From: Rhodoferax sp.
Lineage (GTDB): Bacteria; Pseudomonadota; Gammaproteobacteria; Burkholderiales; Burkholderiaceae_C
Reading direction: 5' to 3'
NCBI GenBank assembly: GCA_031291295.1
Contig: JARLJI010000080.1
Location: forward strand, 1-64,000
DNA length: 64,000 nucleotides
Shown here: positions 51,201 to 58,317 of the stretch, piece after piece
Numbering within the stretch: the first letter of the stretch is position 1
Layout: each line of letters begins with the position of its first letter
Program-made: the position numbers and the translations under genes
Notes under the pieces: generated by a model
Databases searched by the model: none
Told to the model about the DNA's origin: nothing
Seen by the model: the letters and a program-made list of their open reading frames with translations, nothing else

Positions 51201-51337
51201 TGACGGCGCACGGCCTGCACCCACGGCCGGGCGGCGTGGGCGGCCGCGGCCCAGTCGAGCGCGCCGTCCAGCGACTGCAGGCGCTCGGTGACGATCTGGT
51301 TCTCGGGCCGATAGGGGTTGGGCAAACGGTCAGACAT
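48278..51337 (-). CDS. putA: Bifunctional proline dehydrogenase / glutamate-semialdehyde dehydrogenase
   Basis: PutA oxidises proline to glutamate in two steps. The 1019-residue protein has the FAD-dependent PRODH barrel (ISIKLSALHPRYEDAQ, MCRLVKGAYWDAEIKRAQ, YPQFATHNAGTIAAI) and the ALDH half (CISPWNFPLAIF, FTGSTQVARIINR, SAGQRCSALRLL with the catalytic Cys). There is no N-terminal ribbon-helix-helix, so it is not the autoregulating type; the divergent Lrp gene is the likely regulator. ATG 51337 (CCGGAG before it) is preferred to 51370. The frame contains a GC-rich repeat (PTLAASRAALPPEGAVSPRG region) and two to three copies of the 44-bp repeat, all in frame. Confidence 0.95.
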   Translation of the reverse strand: MSDRLPNPYRPENQIVTERLQSLDGALDWAAAAHAARPWVQAVRRHPPPFWAMESLLKEYPISSAEGLALMRLAEALLRVPDAETAIALTADQLGRADFDHTGDQALARLSSTAIAMAKKFLPAAPGSGPAQEPPGLFAKLGARSVVAATLRAVQLLGRQFVLGQTIDEALEEAATARRKTANLCFSYDMLGEGARTDADALRYLDSYANAIKIIATHANPTVACERNDGISIKLSALHPRYEDAQKARVMVELVPRVWGLCELAATANLNLTIDAEEVDRLELSLEVFEALAACVAQHFPQWQGFGLAMQSYQTRALELIGHITALARKYRLRLMCRLVKGAYWDAEIKRAQELGLPHYPVFTHKHHTDVSYLACARALLAAPDAIYPQFATHNAGTIAAILQMAESAPTLAASRAALPPEGAVSPRGGSSEKRAPAQFELQRLHGMGEGIYREVLKNPLVNCRVYAPVGAHRDLLAYLVRRLLENGANSSFVHQLADESVGMDELLISPLRLELEPSLPLPADLYGAARQNSAGLDLAVQSMRVPLLAAYPATTLPVVPEFEVKMIEGAYQAGAASYQKWSKTEVAERAAILRRAADALEAELPRFCALMVKEAFKTWGDTVAEVREAADFLRYYAGEAERIMAPVALPGPTGESNELRLAARGVWVCISPWNFPLAIFMGQVAAALATGNTVLAKPAEQTPGVAWEAVRLLHRAGVPEGALQLLHGPGDTVGAALVAQPGIAGVVFTGSTQVARIINRALAAKDGPIVPLIAETGGINAMLVDSTALPEQVADAVVQSSFRSAGQRCSALRLLCVHEGIADGVIEMIRGAAKELVTGDPALLCTDVGPVIDAEAWGAIQRHLQRLHAEAKPLLAHEGAAQGAINIVAPQIFEVSSIADVQQEIFGPVLHVVRWRGDPAAVIDQINALGYGLTLGIQTRIDSRAQALAARACVGNIYVNRNMIGAVVGVQPFGGEGLSGTGPKAGGPHYLVRFCAEQTVTVNTTAAGGNVQLLASLA
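48669..48712 (+). repeat. 44-bp dispersed repeat, copy 4 (in putA, ALDH half)
   Basis: GCTACTATATTTATAGC, followed by TCCTTGTGCAGCCCCTTCAT and GGGCCAG. GTGCAG and GGRCYAS fall at the same positions as in copy 3. It codes, on the other strand, for the LAHEGAAQGAINIVA stretch of PutA. Confidence 0.8.
49589..49632 (+). repeat. 44-bp dispersed repeat, copy 5 (in putA, inter-domain region)
   Basis: GCTCCACTTTTGATAGC plus a 27-base arm (TGGCAGCGCCCGCCTGGTAT, then GCGCCCT). The head fits exactly; the arm matches less well. It codes for GAYQAGAASYQKWS, between the PRODH and ALDH domains, and is in a different phase from the other copies. Confidence 0.6.
50041..50112 (-). repeat. GC-rich ~80-bp dispersed repeat, copy B (inside putA)
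   Basis: On the minus strand it reads CCCCCACGCTTGCCGCTTCG, then CGTGCTGCGCTGCC, CCCCGAGGGGG and GGGGCGGC, the same order as copies A and C. It is in frame with putA, coding LAASRAALPPEGAVSPRGG between ILQMAES and FELQRLHGMGEG, a place where PutA homologues are much shorter as far as I recall. Confidence 0.8.
50691..50707 (+). repeat. Partial 44-bp repeat (17-bp head only), copy 6 (in putA)
   Basis: GCTATAATTTTAATAGC is an exact GCT-N11-AGC head in an AT-rich patch. The adjacent 27 bases code for native PutA sequence (LRYLDSYAN), so only the head is credited here. It could be a decayed copy or chance. Confidence 0.45.
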
Positions 51338-51434
51338 GGCGAACTCCGGTATGGGGGTGGATACCGCCATGTTGTTTCATTTGAAGATGAATTTTCAACT
51401 GATTTTTGCAAATTAACCGGATAATTCACTACCC

Positions 51435-51917
51435 ATGAGCGAAACCACCCCCGACCTCGACCGCATCGACCTCAAAATCCTGAATGTCCTGCAGGAGGAT
51501 GGCCGCATCTCCAACCTCAAGCTGGCAGAGGCCGTGGCGCTCTCGCCCACCGCGGTGCTGGCGCGCGTGCAGCGGCTCACGCGCGACGGCTACCTGCTGG
51601 GCTACGAGGCGCGGCTCAATCCGCTCAAGCTCGGGCGCGGCATGATGGTGTTCGTCGAGGTGCTGCTGGACCGCACCACACCCAACGTGTTCGAGGCCTT
51701 CAAGGCGGCGGTGCAGGTGCATGAAGCCATCATGGAATGCCATATGGTGGCCGGCGGCTTCGACTACCTGCTCAAGACCCGCATGGCCGACATGGCAGCC
51801 TACCGCGACTTTGCCGGCACCGTGCTGTGGCAGCTGCCCGGCGTGCGCGAGACGCGCACCTATGCGGTAATGGAAGAGGTGAAGAACGTCACGCGCCTGC
51901 CGTTGCCGCTTCGCTGA
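51435..51917 (+). CDS. Lrp/AsnC-family regulator, probable PutR
   Basis: A 160-residue Lrp-family protein: HTH in DRIDLKILNVLQEDGRISNL, then KLAEAVALSPTAVLARVQRL, and a RAM effector domain (MIVFVEVLLDR-type MMVFVEVLLDRTT, ECHMVAGGFDYLLKTRMADM). It is divergent from putA with 97 bases between starts. This is the standard layout for PutR, which activates putA in response to proline. The intergenic sequence is AT-rich, as Lrp sites usually are. The ATG at 51435 directly precedes the HTH domain. Confidence 0.92.
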   Translation: MSETTPDLDRIDLKILNVLQEDGRISNLKLAEAVALSPTAVLARVQRLTRDGYLLGYEARLNPLKLGRGMMVFVEVLLDRTTPNVFEAFKAAVQVHEAIMECHMVAGGFDYLLKTRMADMAAYRDFAGTVLWQLPGVRETRTYAVMEEVKNVTRLPLPLR

Positions 51918-52060
51918 AGCCGCCATGCGTCGCTCAACCGTTACGCGGACGTTGGCTAAGGCTGTGTACTAATGCCTCAAATCTGCTCTTTTTCTCACTT
52001 TTTTCGCCAGAATGACGGCAATTTGCGTAAAGTACACGTGTTCCAGGCAACAGACAATTC

Positions 52061-53029
52061 ATGGCATCTCCTCGTTTAGATTTGGCAACCACCCCCCTGG
52101 CTTATTTGCAGCCTGTGGGGCTGTCGCCGGTCGAGGCGAATGCCATCCTGACGCTGGCCAGCCGCAATAACAGCACCGTGCAGTGGCAGCGGCCGCCGCC
52201 CGACAGCACGCCGGACGTCTATGTGGCGCATCTGCGCTCGGTCGATTTGCCCGAAGACGGCACGGATTCCACCCCACCTTGGAGCATCGACCGCTATCCG
52301 CCCCGGGTCGTGGTGGACGAGCGCGGGCGCTACCAGAACCGTCCGGTCTGCCTGATCGGCGGCTGCGAGAGCACCCACCTGGCGTGGGACTCGAACGATG
52401 CGGAGTCGATTGGCGAACTCAATGCCGGGCTGCGCTTTGCGGCGGCCCAACTCTCGCGCCAGCGCATTCGCTATGCGCTGGGACGCACGGCGTGGCTGAA
52501 CCGCGACGCCTGGGCCAGCAGCCGGCTGCACCTAGTGAGCCACGGCCAGGTCATGGCGATGATCGACCCGGCCAACTGGCACGTGTACCTGCGCCGCACG
52601 GCCACCGCGATCCAGCTCGAGCGTGTCGCCCTGCAAGTGCTGCCGGCGCGTCCGGTCACGCATTCACCCGACTTCGAGATCCTGCCGATGGAGTCCGTGC
52701 TGTGGGAACTGGCCCGGCGCTGCAACGAAGAGGCGCTGCCCCGGCTGCTGCCCCCTGCGTATCTCCGGTCGCGGCTGACGCGCGCGAGCCCCCTGCCGAT
52801 TCGCCTGGCCGACATCGACGAGCACAGTCAGATGATTCTGGGCGAGCTGGCGCAGACCCCGCTCACGGCCGCACAGTTGCGCGCCAGATGCCAGCTGTCG
52901 GAGCCCACGCTCACGCGCGCGCTGGCGGGCCTGGCGCTGAGCCGGTCCACGCGCGCCATGTCCACCGGGCTGTCGGCGCACCGCATCTTCGGTCACGTGC
53001 TGGGCTGGTTTCCGGGCCGGCAGCGCTGA
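52061..53029 (+). CDS. Protein of unknown function with C-terminal winged-helix-like region
   Basis: A 322-residue frame with uniform codon use and protein-like composition, but no domain I recognise. Residues 1-110 contain a Pro-rich segment and RVVVDERGRYQNRPVCLIGG; residues 120-215 a mixed alpha/beta region (HVYLRRTATAIQLERVALQV). The C-terminal 100 residues resemble a winged helix (LGELAQTPLTAAQLRARCQL, then SEPTLTRALAGLALSR). No signal peptide or membrane segment is visible. It stands between the Lrp gene and the yggS/pilT pair. A regulatory role is only a guess. Confidence 0.7.
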   Translation: MASPRLDLATTPLAYLQPVGLSPVEANAILTLASRNNSTVQWQRPPPDSTPDVYVAHLRSVDLPEDGTDSTPPWSIDRYPPRVVVDERGRYQNRPVCLIGGCESTHLAWDSNDAESIGELNAGLRFAAAQLSRQRIRYALGRTAWLNRDAWASSRLHLVSHGQVMAMIDPANWHVYLRRTATAIQLERVALQVLPARPVTHSPDFEILPMESVLWELARRCNEEALPRLLPPAYLRSRLTRASPLPIRLADIDEHSQMILGELAQTPLTAAQLRARCQLSEPTLTRALAGLALSRSTRAMSTGLSAHRIFGHVLGWFPGRQR

Positions 53030-53043
53030 TGCCCGGCGCGGGT

Positions 53044-53745
53044 CTACGGCGAGGGGCGGCCCCCAAAAATCGCTGTGCCGACCCGCACCAGCGTGCTGCC
53101 CGCCTGAATGGCGGCCTCCAGATCCGCCGTCATGCCCATCGACAGCGTGTCGAAGTGATCCAGCCCCGGTCCGCCCGCAGCCACGATCTGATCGAACAGG
53201 GCCCGGGCCTTGGCATGCACGGCCACTTGCGCCGCGAAATCCGGCGCCGGTTCAGGGATCGTCATCAGCCCGCGTACCTGCAAATGTGGCAATTTCGCCA
53301 CTTCGCGCACCAGCGCCAGCGCCTCCTGCGGCGCCACGCCCGACTTCGTTGGGCTCCCGTCAATATTCACCTGAAGGCATACCTGCAGCGCCGCCCGGCC
53401 GGGCGGGCGCTGTTCGCTCAAACGCTGCGCGATCTTGAGCCGGTCGATGGTGTGGGCCCAGTCGAAATGCTCGGCAACGAGCCGGGTCTTGTTGCTCTGG
53501 ATCGGGCCGATGCAGTGCCATTGCAGCGGCAGATCGCGCAGCGCGGCCATCTTGTCCACGGCCTCCTGCAGGTAGTTTTCGCCGAAGGCGCTCTGGCTGC
53601 TCGCGAAGGCCTCGCGCACCGCATCAACGCCCCAGGTTTTGGACACGGCCAGCAGCGTGACCGCCCCCGCGTCGCGCCCGGCAGCCCGGCAGGCCGCCGC
53701 AATGCGCGCGCGGACCCTCTGGAGGTTGTCGCCAATCATGGTCAT
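53044..53745 (-). CDS. yggS: YggS-family pyridoxal-phosphate homeostasis protein
   Basis: A 233-residue PLPBP/YggS protein with VTLLAVSKTWGVDAV (PLP-binding Lys), FGENYLQEAVDKM, WHCIGPIQSNKTRLVAEHFDW, VCLQVNIDGSPTKSG, GLMTIPEP and the C-terminal LSMGMTADLEAAIQAGSTLVRVGTAIFG-like blocks. It buffers PLP and affects amino-acid metabolism without known catalysis. It is divergent from pilT with 34 bases between starts, a conserved arrangement in many proteobacteria. Confidence 0.95.
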   Translation of the reverse strand: MTMIGDNLQRVRARIAAACRAAGRDAGAVTLLAVSKTWGVDAVREAFASSQSAFGENYLQEAVDKMAALRDLPLQWHCIGPIQSNKTRLVAEHFDWAHTIDRLKIAQRLSEQRPPGRAALQVCLQVNIDGSPTKSGVAPQEALALVREVAKLPHLQVRGLMTIPEPAPDFAAQVAVHAKARALFDQIVAAGGPGLDHFDTLSMGMTADLEAAIQAGSTLVRVGTAIFGGRPSP

Positions 53746-53779
53746 AATCCTTCAAGAATATCAAACCACCGGGAGAGCT

Positions 53780-54823
53780 GTGGATATCACCCAACTGCTT
53801 GCTTTCAGCGTTAAAAACAAGGCTTCCGATCTTCACCTGTCCGCCGGCCTGCCGCCGATGATCCGCGTGAACGGCGACGTACGGCGCATCAACGTCGATG
53901 CATTCGACCACAAGCAGGTGCACGGCATGGTGTACGACATCATGAACGACACCCAGCGCAAGAACTACGAAGAGTTCCTGGAGATCGACTTCTCGTTCGA
54001 GATCGACGGCCTGGCGCGCTTTCGGGTCAACGCCTTCAACCATAACCGCGGCGCCGGTGCGGTGTTCCGCACGATTCCGTCCAAGATCCTGACGCTGGAG
54101 CAGCTGGGGGCGCCGAAGATTTTTGGCGAGCTGGCGCTCAAGCCGCGCGGCCTGGTGCTGGTGACCGGGCCCACGGGCTCGGGCAAATCGACCACGCTGG
54201 CGGCCATGGTCAACTTCCTGAACGAGACCGAGTACGGCCACATCCTCACGGTGGAAGACCCGATCGAGTTCGTGCATGAATCCAAGAAGTGCCTGATCAA
54301 CCAGCGCGAAGTCGGCCCGCACACGCTCAGCTTCAGCGCCGCGCTCAAGTCGGCCCTGCGGGAAGATCCGGACGCGATTCTGGTGGGCGAAATGCGCGAC
54401 CTGGAAACCATCCGGCTGGCCATGACGGCGGCCGAAACCGGCCACCTGGTGTTCGGCACGCTGCACACCTCGAGCGCCGCCAAGACCATCGACCGCATCA
54501 TCGACGTGTTTCCGGCCGAAGAGAAGGAAATGGTGCGCTCCATGCTGTCGGAGTCGCTGCAGGCGGTGATTTCGCAAACGCTGTGCAAGACCAAGGACGG
54601 CAGCGGCCGGGTCGCCGCGCACGAGATCATGCTCGGCACCAGCGCCATCCGCAACCTGATCCGCGAGGCCAAGGTGGCGCAGATGTACTCGACCATCCAG
54701 ACCGGCAACAGCGTGGGCATGCAGACGCTGGACCAGAACCTCACCGACCTGGTCAAGCGCAACCTGATCAGCCCGGCCGAAGCGCGCGGCAAGGCGAAAA
54801 TTCCCGAAAACTTCCCCGGCTAG
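53780..54823 (+). CDS. pilT: Type IV pilus retraction ATPase PilT
   Basis: PilT is the hexameric ATPase that depolymerises type IV pili for twitching. The 347-residue length is exact for the family. Seen are VDITQLLAFSVKNKASDLHL at the start, Walker A GPTGSGKST, the Asp box VEDPIEFVHESK, Walker B AILVGEMRD, His box AETGHLVFGTLHT and the PilT-specific AIRNLIREAKVAQM. It starts with GTG at 53780 after CCGGGAGAG. It is 19 bases upstream of pilU, forming one operon. Confidence 0.97.
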   Translation: MDITQLLAFSVKNKASDLHLSAGLPPMIRVNGDVRRINVDAFDHKQVHGMVYDIMNDTQRKNYEEFLEIDFSFEIDGLARFRVNAFNHNRGAGAVFRTIPSKILTLEQLGAPKIFGELALKPRGLVLVTGPTGSGKSTTLAAMVNFLNETEYGHILTVEDPIEFVHESKKCLINQREVGPHTLSFSAALKSALREDPDAILVGEMRDLETIRLAMTAAETGHLVFGTLHTSSAAKTIDRIIDVFPAEEKEMVRSMLSESLQAVISQTLCKTKDGSGRVAAHEIMLGTSAIRNLIREAKVAQMYSTIQTGNSVGMQTLDQNLTDLVKRNLISPAEARGKAKIPENFPG

Positions 54824-54842
54824 AACAACAGGAGGTGCTCTC

Positions 54843-55979
54843 ATGGAGCGCGATCAAGCCAGCAAGTTCATCAACGACTTGCTCAAACTGATGGTCAGCC
54901 GCAACGGCAGCGACCTTTTCATCACGGGGGAGTTTCCGCCCGCCATCAAGGTCGACGGCAAGGTCACCAAGGTCTCGCCGCAGCCGCTCAATGCGGCGCA
55001 CACGCTGGCCCTGACGCGCTCCATCATGAACGACAAGCAGGTGGCGGATTTCGAGCGCACCAAGGAGTGCAACTTCGCCATCGCGCCGGGGGGCATTGGC
55101 CGCTTTCGCGTGAATGCCTTCATGCAGCAGGGCATGGTCGGCATGGTGCTGCGCGTCATTCCGAACGCGGTCCCCACCCTCGACGGCCTGAGCATGCCGC
55201 AGATCCTCAAGGACGTGGTGATGTCCAAGCGCGGCCTGTGCATTCTGGTCGGCGCCACCGGCTCGGGCAAGACCACCACGCTGGCCGCGATGATCGACTG
55301 GCGCAACGAGAACTCCTACGGCCACATCATCACGGTGGAAGACCCGATCGAGTTCGTGCATGCGCACAAGAACTGCGTCATCACCCAGCGCGAGGTCGGG
55401 ATCGACACCGACAGCTGGGAGGCCGCCCTGAAGAACACGCTGCGCCAGGCGCCCGACGTGATTTTGATGGGCGAAATCCGCGACCGCGAAACCATGGAAC
55501 ATGCGATGGCGTTCGCCGAAACCGGCCACCTGTGCATGGCCACGCTGCACGCCAACAGCGCCAACCAGGCGCTGGACCGCATCATCAATTTCTTCCCCGA
55601 AGAGCGGCGCTCGCAGTTGCTGATGGACTTGTCGCTGAACCTGCGCGCGCTGGTGTCGCAGCGGCTGGTACCCAAGCAAAGCGGCAAGGGCCGCTCGGCC
55701 GCCGTCGAGATCATGCTCAACTCGCCGCTGATCTCCGACCTGATCTTCAAGGGCGACGTCAGCGAGATCAAGGAGATCATGAAAAAGAGCCGCAACCTCG
55801 GGATGCAGACCTTCGACCAGGCGCTCTACGATGCCTACGAGAACAGCATCATTTCCTACGAAGACGCCCTGCGCAATGCAGACTCCCTCAACGATTTGCG
55901 GCTGCAGATCAAGCTCAATTCCCAGCGCGCCAAATCGCAGGACCTGTCCGCAGGCACCGAACACCTCTCCATCGTTTAA
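54843..55979 (+). CDS. pilU: PilT-paralogue ATPase PilU
   Basis: PilU is an accessory retraction ATPase working with PilT. The 378-residue protein has NGSDLFITGEFPPAIKVDGK, Walker A GATGSGKTT, VEDPIEFVHAHKNCVITQRE, Walker B ILMGEIRD, AETGHLCMATLHANSANQ and FFPEERRSQLLMDLSLNLRALVSQRL-type blocks. The C-terminus is longer than in PilT, as is usual for PilU. AGGAGG precedes the ATG by six bases. The next gene starts 3 bases after its stop. Confidence 0.96.
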   Translation: MERDQASKFINDLLKLMVSRNGSDLFITGEFPPAIKVDGKVTKVSPQPLNAAHTLALTRSIMNDKQVADFERTKECNFAIAPGGIGRFRVNAFMQQGMVGMVLRVIPNAVPTLDGLSMPQILKDVVMSKRGLCILVGATGSGKTTTLAAMIDWRNENSYGHIITVEDPIEFVHAHKNCVITQREVGIDTDSWEAALKNTLRQAPDVILMGEIRDRETMEHAMAFAETGHLCMATLHANSANQALDRIINFFPEERRSQLLMDLSLNLRALVSQRLVPKQSGKGRSAAVEIMLNSPLISDLIFKGDVSEIKEIMKKSRNLGMQTFDQALYDAYENSIISYEDALRNADSLNDLRLQIKLNSQRAKSQDLSAGTEHLSIV

Positions 55980-55982
55980 ACC

Positions 55983-56897
55983 ATGTCCGGCATCAACCCC
56001 AAAACCTACGAAGCAGCGCCCTCGCGCAAAGTCGCCTTTCTCGGCCTCGGTGTCATGGGCTACCCCATGGCGGGCCACCTGGCGCGTGCCGGCCACCAGG
56101 TCACGGTGTACAACCGGACCGCTTCCAAATCAATAGCATGGTGCGCAGAGTTTGCGGGGACTGTGGCCCTGAAACATGCCCCAACACCGCGCGAGGCGGC
56201 GCAGGGCGCCGACATCGTGTTCTGCTGCGTCGGCAATGACGACGACCTGCGTTCCGTGACGCTGGGCGCCGACGCCGCCTTCGCCGGCATGACTCCCGGC
56301 GCGATTTTTGTCGATCACACCACGGCCTCCGCCGACGTTGCGCGCGAGCTGTTTGCGGCCGCCAAAAAACTCGGACTGCAGTTCATCGATGCGCCCGTGT
56401 CCGGCGGCCAGGCGGGCGCCCAGAACGGACAGCTCACCGTGATGTGCGGCGGAGAAGCCGCGGCCTTCGAGGCCGTGCGTCCGGTGGCCCTGGCATTCGC
56501 GCGCGCCTTCACGTTGATGGGCGCGAGCGGCGCGGGCCAGCTCACCAAAATGGTGAACCAGATCTGCATCGCCGGCATGGTGCAAGGCCTGGCCGAAGCC
56601 ATCGCCTTTGGCGGCAAAGCCGGGCTGAACATGGCCCAGGTGCTGGAAGTCATCGGCAAGGGCGCGGCGCAAAGCTGGCAGATGGACAACCGCGGCAAGA
56701 CCATGATCGCGGGTCAGTTCGACTTCGGCTTTGCGGTCGACTGGATGCGCAAGGATCTGGGGCTGGTGCTGGACGAGGCCCGGCGCAACGGTGCCCAGCT
56801 GCCGGTCACGGCGCTGGTCGACCAGTTTTACGCCGATGTCCAGCAAATGGGTGGCCAGCGCTGGGACACGTCAAGCCTGATCAAGCGGCTGCGCTAA
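55983..56897 (+). CDS. NAD(P)-dependent beta-hydroxyacid dehydrogenase
   Basis: A 304-residue member of the 3-hydroxyisobutyrate/tartronate-semialdehyde reductase family. The Rossmann motif is VAFLGLGVMGYPMAGHLA with VYNRT. The substrate-binding DAPVSGGQAGAQNGQL and the catalytic Lys block GQLTKMVNQICIAGMVQG are intact. The native substrate (3-hydroxyisobutyrate, tartronate semialdehyde, succinic semialdehyde) is open. A 44-bp repeat codes for residues 47-61 (ASKSIAWCAEFAGTV), just after the cofactor-specificity loop of the Rossmann fold. It begins 3 bases after pilU, so it is likely co-transcribed. Confidence 0.92.
   Translation: MSGINPKTYEAAPSRKVAFLGLGVMGYPMAGHLARAGHQVTVYNRTASKSIAWCAEFAGTVALKHAPTPREAAQGADIVFCCVGNDDDLRSVTLGADAAFAGMTPGAIFVDHTTASADVARELFAAAKKLGLQFIDAPVSGGQAGAQNGQLTVMCGGEAAAFEAVRPVALAFARAFTLMGASGAGQLTKMVNQICIAGMVQGLAEAIAFGGKAGLNMAQVLEVIGKGAAQSWQMDNRGKTMIAGQFDFGFAVDWMRKDLGLVLDEARRNGAQLPVTALVDQFYADVQQMGGQRWDTSSLIKRLR
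56121..56164 (+). repeat. 44-bp dispersed repeat, copy 7 (in dehydrogenase gene)
   Basis: GCTTCCAAATCAATAGC, then ATGGTGCGCAGAGTTTGCGG and GGACTGT. GCAGA and GGACT sit at the same positions as in copy 3. It is in frame, phase GCT=Ala, in the N-terminal Rossmann domain. Confidence 0.75.
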
Positions 56898-56953
56898 CCC
56901 GCCGCCGGCCCCGAGGCGGGCAAGCCCCCCCCTTGAGGTCCATTCAACCGGGC

Positions 56954-57586
56954 TTATTTCACGGGTTGCTGCGGCACTTCCTGCTGGAGCAGGTCTGTCT
57001 CACCCACAATCTCGAAGATCCGCACCACACGCTGCACGCCGCTGACACTGCGCGCAATGTCGCTCGCGCGCTCGGCCTCGCGCTGCGTCACCCGCCCCAT
57101 CAAATAGACAGTGCCACGCTCGGTGATGACCTTGAAGGCATTCGCGTACAAATCCTTGGCGTCCACGAACGAGGCCTTCACCCGGCCCGTAATCACCGTA
57201 TCGGAGGAGCGTTGCGTCAGCGACGCGTTTTCCCCCACCTGCAGCTCGTTCACGATCGACTGGACGTTCTCGACGCGCGACACCAGCCGTTCGGCCTGCT
57301 GTTTGTCCTGCTCATTCGGCACTTCGCCCGTCAGCAGCACGCGCCGGTTGTAGCTGGTCACATCGATATGTGCCGGCTCCACCGGGCTGTTGCGCAGCAC
57401 CTTGTTGGCACGCATCTCGATGCCCTGATCGTCCAGCTGGGTACCCGAAGTGCGCCTATCGGTGGCCACCAGGGCGCCGCCCGCGGCACCGCCCACCACG
57501 AGCGGGAAGCAGCCGCTCAAAGATGCCGCCGCACCCAGCGCCAGCGCCAAGGTCATTGCCACACGTTTCGGGTTGAAAGCTGTCAT
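56954..57586 (-). CDS. BON-domain lipoprotein (DolP/YraP-like)
   Basis: A 210-residue lipoprotein: signal with lipobox LSGC, a glycine-rich stretch, then two BON domains (MRANKVLRNSPVEPAHIDVT, NRRVLLTGEVPNEQDKQQAE; VKASFVDAKDLYANAFKVIT, TVYLMGRVTQREAERASDIA). The layout is that of DolP/YraP, an outer-membrane lipoprotein that supports envelope integrity. Its ATG overlaps the stop of the upstream DiaA/GmhA-type gene (ATGA), so the two are translationally coupled. The same pairing is known for E. coli yraN-diaA-yraP, which supports the assignment. Confidence 0.9.
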   Translation of the reverse strand: MTAFNPKRVAMTLALALGAAASLSGCFPLVVGGAAGGALVATDRRTSGTQLDDQGIEMRANKVLRNSPVEPAHIDVTSYNRRVLLTGEVPNEQDKQQAERLVSRVENVQSIVNELQVGENASLTQRSSDTVITGRVKASFVDAKDLYANAFKVITERGTVYLMGRVTQREAERASDIARSVSGVQRVVRIFEIVGETDLLQQEVPQQPVK

Positions 57587-58182
57587 GTTGGAACCTCCTG
57601 TTCACCTAATAATTGGGTATCGACGCAGTCGCAAATGCAGTGCAGCACCAGGCCATGCACCTCCTGAATGCGCGCCGTGCGCTCGTGCGGCACGCACACA
57701 TGCACGTCGGTCTCGCGCAGTGCTGCGCCTGTTTTGCCGCCACCGCGGCCGGTCAGCGCCACCACTGTCATGTCGCGCTCGTGCGCCGCTTCGATGGCCG
57801 CCAGTATGTTGGCGGAGTCGCCGCCGGTAGAAATGGCCAGCAACACGTCGCCGGCCTGCCCCAGCGCGCGCACCTGCTTGGCAAACACCGTGCTGAAGTC
57901 GTAGTCGTCGGCCAGCGCCGTCAGGACCGCGCTGTTGGCGCTTAGCGCGATGGCGCCCAGCTCGGGCCGCACGCGCTCGAAGCGGCCGATGAATTCGGCC
58001 GCAAAGTGCTGGGCGTCGGCCGCCGAGCCGCCGTTGCCGCAGGTCAGCACCTTGCCGCCGCTCGTGACACAGGCGAGCACCGCCTGCACGGCTGCCGCGA
58101 TGGGTTTGCTCAGGGACTGGGCGGACTGGTACTTCAGGTCGGCGCTGTCAATGAAATGCTGTTGGATACGAAGCTCTAGCAT
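57583..58182 (-). CDS. DiaA/GmhA-type SIS-domain protein
   Basis: A 199-residue single SIS domain: GGKVLTCGNGGSAADAQHFAAEFIGRFE in consecutive blocks, DYDFSTVFAKQVRALGQAGDVLLAISTGGDSANIL and CVPHERTARIQEVHGLVLHCICDCVD. Sequence fits both phosphoheptose isomerase GmhA and the DnaA-binding initiation factor DiaA. The gene order yraN, this gene, BON lipoprotein matches E. coli yraN-diaA-yraP, so DiaA is favoured. A GC-rich repeat lies between it and yraN. Confidence 0.9.
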   Translation of the reverse strand: MLELRIQQHFIDSADLKYQSAQSLSKPIAAAVQAVLACVTSGGKVLTCGNGGSAADAQHFAAEFIGRFERVRPELGAIALSANSAVLTALADDYDFSTVFAKQVRALGQAGDVLLAISTGGDSANILAAIEAAHERDMTVVALTGRGGGKTGAALRETDVHVCVPHERTARIQEVHGLVLHCICDCVDTQLLGEQEVPT

Positions 58183-58225
58183 GGGCGTGCATGATAACCG
58201 CGCCGTCTGAAACAGAAAGTTAGAA

Positions 58226-58305
58226 CCCCCACGCTTGCCACTGCGTGTGCTGCGCTGCCCCCCGAGGGGGCCGAACTTGCTCGGGGCGGCCCGTCGCGGC
58301 GTTCC
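58226..58305 (+). repeat. GC-rich ~80-bp dispersed repeat, copy C
   Basis: Starts CCCCCACGCTTGCCACTGCG, includes CCCCCGAGGGGG and GAACTTGCTCGGGGCGGCCC. It matches copy A in all but a few positions over 80 bases. It lies between the DiaA-type gene and yraN. Confidence 0.8.
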
Positions 58306-58317
58306 CGGACGATGACG

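Noticed and set aside
56898-56953. GC-rich stretch after the dehydrogenase as another copy of the ~80-bp repeat
   Set aside because: It contains CCCCGAGGCGGG and a C-run but lacks the CCCCCACGC start and the CCCCCGAGGGGG core; it may be a weak terminator.
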